From an uncultured Eubacteriales bacterium (GTDB lineage Bacteria > Bacillota > Clostridia > Lachnospirales > Lachnospiraceae): 64,000 bases of DNA. Of the stretch, positions 60,002 through 64,000 are shown piece by piece. How positions within the stretch are numbered: position 1 is the stretch's first letter; each line of letters begins with the position of its first letter. The stretch spans positions 4,293-68,292 of the forward strand of contig ONLK01000003.1 in NCBI GenBank assembly GCA_900318615.1, given 5' to 3'. A program made the position numbers and the translations under genes. Under the pieces are notes generated by a model. That model worked only from the letters and a program-made list of their open reading frames with translations. It did not search any database and was not told where the DNA came from.

Positions 60002-61396
60002 ATGAACTTGAATGGGAAAAAGGTTTTGGTGTTTGGCACAGGCATCAGCGGGATCGGCGCGGATGCGCTGCTGGAAAAGGCAGGGGCCGGCGTGGTGCTC
60101 TATGATGGGAATACGAAGGTGAGCGAAGAGGATGTGCGCTCGAAGCTTCCGAAGGGAAGCCGGGCGCAGATTGTGATCGGGCAGCTGTCCGATGAGCTGA
60201 TGGACAGCCTTGATCTGGCCGTGCTCAGTCCCGGTGTTCCGACCGATATTCCGGAGGTTGTCCGCATGAAAAAGAAAAATGTGCGCATCTGGGGAGAGGT
60301 GGAGCTTGCCTATGAACACAGCCGGGGAAAGGTTCTGGCGATCACCGGTACCAACGGAAAGACAACGACGACGACGCTGCTCTGGGAAATCATGAAGGAG
60401 CATGCGAAATGCGGGACCAGCCCGGTGACGGATCAGGCTTTCGCGGTTGGAAATATCGGAAATCCATATACGGAAGAGTGTTTTCGTATGACGGACAAGT
60501 CGGTTTCCGTGTGTGAAATCAGTTCGTTCCAGCTGGAAACGATTGATCAGTTTCATCCCAGAGTTGCTGCGATTACCAATATCACACCGGATCATCTGAA
60601 CCGTCATCATACGATGGAGGAATATATCCGGGTCAAGGAACGTATCGCCGAAAACCAGACGATGGATGATGCTATTGTTCTGAATTATGAAGATGAGGTG
60701 CTTCGCGATTTTGGCGAACATCTGAAAAACACAAGAGTCATTTTCTTCAGCTCCCGCCGTGTTCTGGAGGAAGGGATCTGCCTGAACGGCAGTATCATTG
60801 AGTTCCGTAAGGACGGAGAGGTGACGGAGGTTGTGAATGTGAAAAACCAGCCGCTGGTTGGTTTGCACAATTACGAAAATATCATGACGGCGGCGGCTAT
60901 GGCCATGGACTATGGAGTCCCGCTGGAGGAAATCCGCCGGGTAATCTGCCGTTTTAAGGCCGTAGAACATCGGATTGAATTTGTAGCGCAGAAGAAAGGC
61001 GTAGTTTATTACAACGATTCAAAAGGGACGAACCCGGATGCTGCCATTAAAGGCATTGAAGCCATGGACCGTCCGACCATTCTGATCGGAGGAGGCTTTG
61101 ACAAGCATAACGAGTATGATGACTGGATCAGGGCGTTCGGCGGGAAGGTGAAAAAGCTGGTCCTGATCGGCCAGACGAAGGAAGATATTGCCGCGTGTGC
61201 GGTTAAGAACGGTTTTCCCGAAGAAGATATCATCCTCTGCAATACATTTGAGGAATGCTTCGACACCTGCGTGAAGAACGCAGTCAGCGGGGATGCCGTG
61301 CTTCTTTCCCCGGCCTGCGCGAGCTGGGGGATGTTTCCGAATTATGAAGTCCGCGGAAAGATGTTCAAGGATATGGTGAACAGCCTTCCGGACTGA
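60002..61396 (+). CDS. murD: UDP-N-acetylmuramoylalanine--D-glutamate ligase
   Basis: A 464-residue Mur ligase that adds D-Glu to UDP-MurNAc-L-Ala. N-terminal Rossmann domain with VFGTGISGIGADALL, LSPGVPTDIPEV; central domain with AITGTNGKTTTTTLL (P-loop near 114-128), ISSFQLETI, NITPDHLNRHHTMEEY; and C-terminal domain beginning with FKAVEHRIEFVAQ and NDSKGTNPDA. All are standard MurD motifs. ATG 60002 has GAGGTTG about 7 bases upstream. It follows the PBP by 41 bases, a position normally taken by mraY, which is missing here. Confidence 0.97.
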   Translation: MNLNGKKVLVFGTGISGIGADALLEKAGAGVVLYDGNTKVSEEDVRSKLPKGSRAQIVIGQLSDELMDSLDLAVLSPGVPTDIPEVVRMKKKNVRIWGEVELAYEHSRGKVLAITGTNGKTTTTTLLWEIMKEHAKCGTSPVTDQAFAVGNIGNPYTEECFRMTDKSVSVCEISSFQLETIDQFHPRVAAITNITPDHLNRHHTMEEYIRVKERIAENQTMDDAIVLNYEDEVLRDFGEHLKNTRVIFFSSRRVLEEGICLNGSIIEFRKDGEVTEVVNVKNQPLVGLHNYENIMTAAAMAMDYGVPLEEIRRVICRFKAVEHRIEFVAQKKGVVYYNDSKGTNPDAAIKGIEAMDRPTILIGGGFDKHNEYDDWIRAFGGKVKKLVLIGQTKEDIAACAVKNGFPEEDIILCNTFEECFDTCVKNAVSGDAVLLSPACASWGMFPNYEVRGKMFKDMVNSLPD

Positions 61397-61423
61397 AAAA
61401 ATAACTTTTCCGAGGTAAAGGAT

Positions 61424-62749
61424 ATGAGAAGAAGGGCACACAGACACACCGGCCTTCGCACGTTGATAATTGTGATAATAATCGCGGCAGCCGTGATGGC
61501 AGTGCTGTTCGGAGTTTTTAACATACATCATGTGGAGGTGTCAGGAAACGAGCAATTTACGGCGGAGCAGATTCAGAAAGACCTGATGGACAGCCGCCTG
61601 ACACACAACACACTGTACCTCGGATGGAAGTACAGAAATGCGCAGGCACAGAATGAGGTGCCTTATCTGGACAGTGTGCAGGTAAAAATTCTTTCTCCTT
61701 CCTCCGTGAGGATTAATGTGACAGAAAAGCCGCTGGTCGGAACCATTCAGTACAGCAGCCAGTATGCCTGCTTTGATGATGAGGGAATTGTTCTGAAGCT
61801 GCTGGACAGCCAGCCGGAAGATATGCCGCTGGTAACCGGCATTATGATGGATTCTCCGGAACTTTATCAGAAGCTGGCGATGGACAACACGGCTCTGCGC
61901 AAGAATATGCTGGATCTTTGCGGTATTCTTTCGGATTCGGAACTGGATGTTAAAACAGTGAATTTCGATGACAACCTCAACATTACGCTCTATATCGGCA
62001 ATATCGAGGCTGAGCTTGGACAGGCGGAGTATTTGTCGGAGAAGATTGCCAATCTCGTTTCATTGTACGAGAAGGTAAAAAATCAGAAGGGAACGCTGAA
62101 CATGACGGCGTTCACGGGAAGCGATGAGCCGATTACCTTTGAGGAAGAAACGGAATCCGAGACGGAGGGCGAGACGGATATCACGAGCCTGCAGAATTAC
62201 GATACGTATTTCCAGGTTTACGATTCGAACGGGGTGCTTCACAACGATGCACGGGTGGTCAACGGAGCAGTCGTGGACAGTGCCGGAAATGCAATTTCCG
62301 GGTGTTCGCTGAACGAGGACGGCAATGTGGTGGATGCTTACCAGAATGTCATCACGCTGAATTTGCCGACGGAAAGCAATCAGACAGAAACGTCCGCATC
62401 GGCCGGCGGCAATGATACGCTGGGAACCTCGTCCGTTACGGGGCAAACTTCCGAAACGGCGGCGGAGACCCAGGCTTCGCAGGAGACGACAGCCGATTCA
62501 TCGGCTCAGCAGGATACGGCGGCTCAGAATGAAACGTCCGATTCCAGTACGCTGACAGCCGGCTCCGGCGTCATGGCGTTTGACTCAAACGGTACACTTC
62601 ATTATGATGCAAGAATCGTGAACGGACAGGTGGTTGACAGCAGCGGCAATGTGATTTCCGGATGCACCGTTACAGAAGACGGCAACATTAAGGATGCCTA
62701 CTGGAACATCATTGATCCATCTACCGGCGCCAACCTGAACGGTCAGTAA
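61424..62749 (+). CDS. ftsQ: Cell division protein FtsQ/DivIB with two C-terminal repeats
   Basis: A 441-residue bitopic division protein. Basic cytoplasmic start, membrane segment about 11-33, then a POTRA domain (HHVEVSGNEQFTAEQIQKDL) and the beta domain to about residue 225. This is where a normal FtsQ ends. The tail adds a 50-residue repeat (62210-62359), a Ser/Thr/Gln/Glu-rich linker of about 70 residues and a second repeat (62570-62719) that ends the protein. The repeat is also present once in the division PBP. FtsQ links early and late division proteins and holds FtsL. GAGGTAAAGG precedes the ATG. murG and ftsW are not between murD and this gene. Confidence 0.92.
   Translation: MRRRAHRHTGLRTLIIVIIIAAAVMAVLFGVFNIHHVEVSGNEQFTAEQIQKDLMDSRLTHNTLYLGWKYRNAQAQNEVPYLDSVQVKILSPSSVRINVTEKPLVGTIQYSSQYACFDDEGIVLKLLDSQPEDMPLVTGIMMDSPELYQKLAMDNTALRKNMLDLCGILSDSELDVKTVNFDDNLNITLYIGNIEAELGQAEYLSEKIANLVSLYEKVKNQKGTLNMTAFTGSDEPITFEEETESETEGETDITSLQNYDTYFQVYDSNGVLHNDARVVNGAVVDSAGNAISGCSLNEDGNVVDAYQNVITLNLPTESNQTETSASAGGNDTLGTSSVTGQTSETAAETQASQETTADSSAQQDTAAQNETSDSSTLTAGSGVMAFDSNGTLHYDARIVNGQVVDSSGNVISGCTVTEDGNIKDAYWNIIDPSTGANLNGQ
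62210..62359 (+). repeat. 50-residue extracellular repeat, first copy in FtsQ
   Basis: Begins FQVYDSNGVLHND and contains GCSLNEDGNVVDAYQNVITL; gap-free alignment to the PBP copy and to the second FtsQ copy. Confidence 0.85.
62570..62719 (+). repeat. 50-residue extracellular repeat, second copy in FtsQ
   Basis: Begins VMAFDSNGTLHYD and contains GCTVTEDGNIKDAYWNIIDP. It is closest to the first FtsQ copy. Confidence 0.85.
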
Positions 62750-62771
62750 ATAGGAATCCGGCAGAAAATTA

Positions 62772-62826
62772 CCTGTCCGGCAGACCGGACAACACGCCGA
62801 TTCTCCTTCAGGCTCTGCCGGACAGG
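62772..62826. other. Alternative hairpins between ftsQ and ftsZ
   Basis: CCTGTCCGGCAGA (62772-62784) pairs perfectly with TCTGCCGGACAGG (62814-62826). A shorter hairpin TGTCCGG-CAGA-CCGGACA (62774-62791) uses part of the same left arm, so the two are mutually exclusive. No T-run follows. It may attenuate readthrough into ftsZ. Confidence 0.6.
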
Positions 62827-62840
62827 AAAGCAAATTCTAC

Positions 62841-62869
62841 TTGATATTTCAGACGGTTGCTTATATTAT
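62841..62869 (+). promoter_or_regulatory. Promoter of ftsZ
   Basis: TTGATA (62841-62846), 17-base spacer, TATTAT (62864-62869), 117 bases before the GTG start. ftsZ thus has its own transcription start besides the cluster's. Confidence 0.65.
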
Positions 62870-62985
62870 ATAGGTTATCGGATTGTAAGTTTTTCCGGTA
62901 TACGCGCCGCAAAAGAGCGATCCGGAATTACTCATGGGGAAGGCGCCGCTGGCTGCGCCCCATTGCCATAAAAGGAGGATATACC

Positions 62986-64000
62986 GTGTTAGAGATTGTT
63001 TCTAATGAGAATGAGTCTGCGGCAAGAATTATTGTCGTGGGCGTTGGCGGAGCCGGTAATAATGCCGTTAACCGCATGGTCGACGATACGATCGGCGGCG
63101 TTGAGTTCATCGGCGTTAACACAGATAAACAGGCACTTGCGCTTTGCAAGGCGCCGACAACCATTCAGATCGGTGAGAAGGTTACCAAAGGGCTTGGAGC
63201 CGGGGCAAAACCTGAAGTTGGTCAGCAGGCAGCAGAGGAGAGTACGGACGATATCAAGAACGCTCTGCAGGGCGCAGATATGGTTTTTGTAACCTGCGGA
63301 ATGGGCGGCGGCACCGGCACAGGGGCGGCCCCGGTGATCGCGGGAATTGCCAAGGAGATGGGTATTCTGACCGTCGGCGTTGTAACCAAGCCGTTCCGGT
63401 TCGAGGCGAAGGTACGTATGAACAATGCGATTCAGGGTATCGAGCGCCTGAAGGAAAATGTGGATACACTGATTGTCATTCCGAATGACAAGCTTCTTGA
63501 AATTGTGGACCGCCGGACAACGATGCCGGAAGCTCTCAAAAAGGCAGATGAGGTTCTGGAGCAGGCCGTACAGGGAATCACGGATCTTATCAACGTTCCG
63601 GCTCTGATCAACCTTGACTTTGCGGATGTTCAGACCGTCATGAAGGATAAGGGAATTGCTCATATCGGCATTGGTTCTGCCAAGGGCGATGACAAGGCTA
63701 TGGAAGCTGTCAAGCAGGCAGTTGCCAGTCCGCTGCTTGAGACAACCATCGAGGGCGCTTCTCATGTTATCATTAATATCTCCGGAGATATCTCCCTTAT
63801 GGATGCGAACGATGCCGCCAGCTATGTACAGGAGATGGCCGGTGATGACGCCAACATCATCTTTGGCGCTATGTATGATGACACCTATGCCGACGAGTGC
63901 AGCATTACGGTAATTGCAACCGGGCTGGAAGACATGAACGCTCCGGAAGAGGAGAAGAAGAATGCCGCCGCAGCCCATCACGCCGCCGGGTCTGATTTTC
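62986..64000 (+). CDS. ftsZ: Cell division GTPase FtsZ, 3' end beyond the window
   Basis: The frame from GTG 62986 is open to the window edge and gives 338 residues. AGGAGG lies 7 bases before the start. [14 protein letters not shown] is the nucleotide-binding start, [15 protein letters not shown] the tubulin signature, and [11 protein letters not shown] the T7/synergy region with the catalytic Asp pair. FtsZ polymerises into the division ring. The conserved C-terminal tail that binds FtsA/SepF is not visible. Residues after about 315 are the start of the variable linker. No irregularity is seen. Confidence 0.97.
   Translation, partial: MLEIVSNENESAARIIVVGVGGAGNNAVNRMVDDTIGGVEFIGVNTDKQALALCKAPTTIQIGEKVTKGLGAGAKPEVGQQAAEESTDDIKNALQGADMVFVTCGMGGGTGTGAAPVIAGIAKEMGILTVGVVTKPFRFEAKVRMNNAIQGIERLKENVDTLIVIPNDKLLEIVDRRTTMPEALKKADEVLEQAVQGITDLINVPALINLDFADVQTVMKDKGIAHIGIGSAKGDDKAMEAVKQAVASPLLETTIEGASHVIINISGDISLMDANDAASYVQEMAGDDANIIFGAMYDDTYADECSITVIATGLEDMNAPEEEKKNAAAAHHAAGSDF

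Overview
The window looks like a chromosome segment of a Clostridia-class Bacillota, most likely a Lachnospiraceae-type gut anaerobe of about 50% GC. The evidence is a Gram-positive division cluster starting with mraZ, cdaA-cdaR, LCP, YG-repeat L,D-transpeptidase and Tn916-type excisionase/integrase genes, strong AGGAGG ribosome sites and several TTG/GTG starts. This placement is inferred; no 16S rRNA or tRNA gene was seen.

Region 1 (1-9105) is accessory DNA: the 3' part of a type I restriction subunit (hsdR), a GIY-YIG/DUF4357 protein and a decayed copy of its 5' end. An integrative mobilizable element follows, with 29-bp direct repeats, large hairpins (candidate oriT), a MobV-like relaxase, CHC2 primase-like protein, VapE-like helicase, an array of eight GTTGAC hexamers, xis and int. 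The left element boundary is not visible, and the restriction genes may be cargo.

Region 2 (9106-20314) is mostly housekeeping. It holds ychF, broken by an out-of-frame internal deletion; lgt, with a triplicated 16-bp repeat running into its start codon; mreB; recD2; comF; a secreted two-repeat protein; cdaA-cdaR (c-di-AMP); and, on the minus strand, a secreted L,D-transpeptidase with wall-binding repeats.

Region 3 (20467-40263) is a surface-polysaccharide locus. Two polyprenyl-phosphate sugar transferases (one fused to a GT2 domain) could start glycans. Wzm/Wzt, the latter with a C-terminal sugar-binding domain, would export the chain. A 1,335-residue protein combines methyltransferase, kinase-like domain, coiled coil and two GT2 domains, and resembles the chain terminators WbdD and WsaE. 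Four more GT2 proteins build the chain. WecE plus an ArnE/ArnF-like pair suggest an added 4-amino sugar, and an LCP protein could attach the product to the wall.

Region 4 (40247-55403) carries a long-linker clpX, rpoD, an unknown membrane protein, cstA, a MoxR/VWA pair, a secreted protein on the minus strand, folC, a 50-residue coupled ORF, a zinc-ribbon/TPR membrane protein and a RelA/SpoT-domain protein with a long unassigned C-terminal region.

Region 5 (55504-64000) is the division cluster: promoter plus MraZ boxes, mraZ, rsmH, ftsL, a class B PBP, murD, ftsQ and the start of ftsZ (runs off the edge). mraY, ftsW and murG are not between them. The PBP and FtsQ carry the same gap-free 50-residue extracellular repeat (one and two copies), the most distinctive shared pattern in the window.
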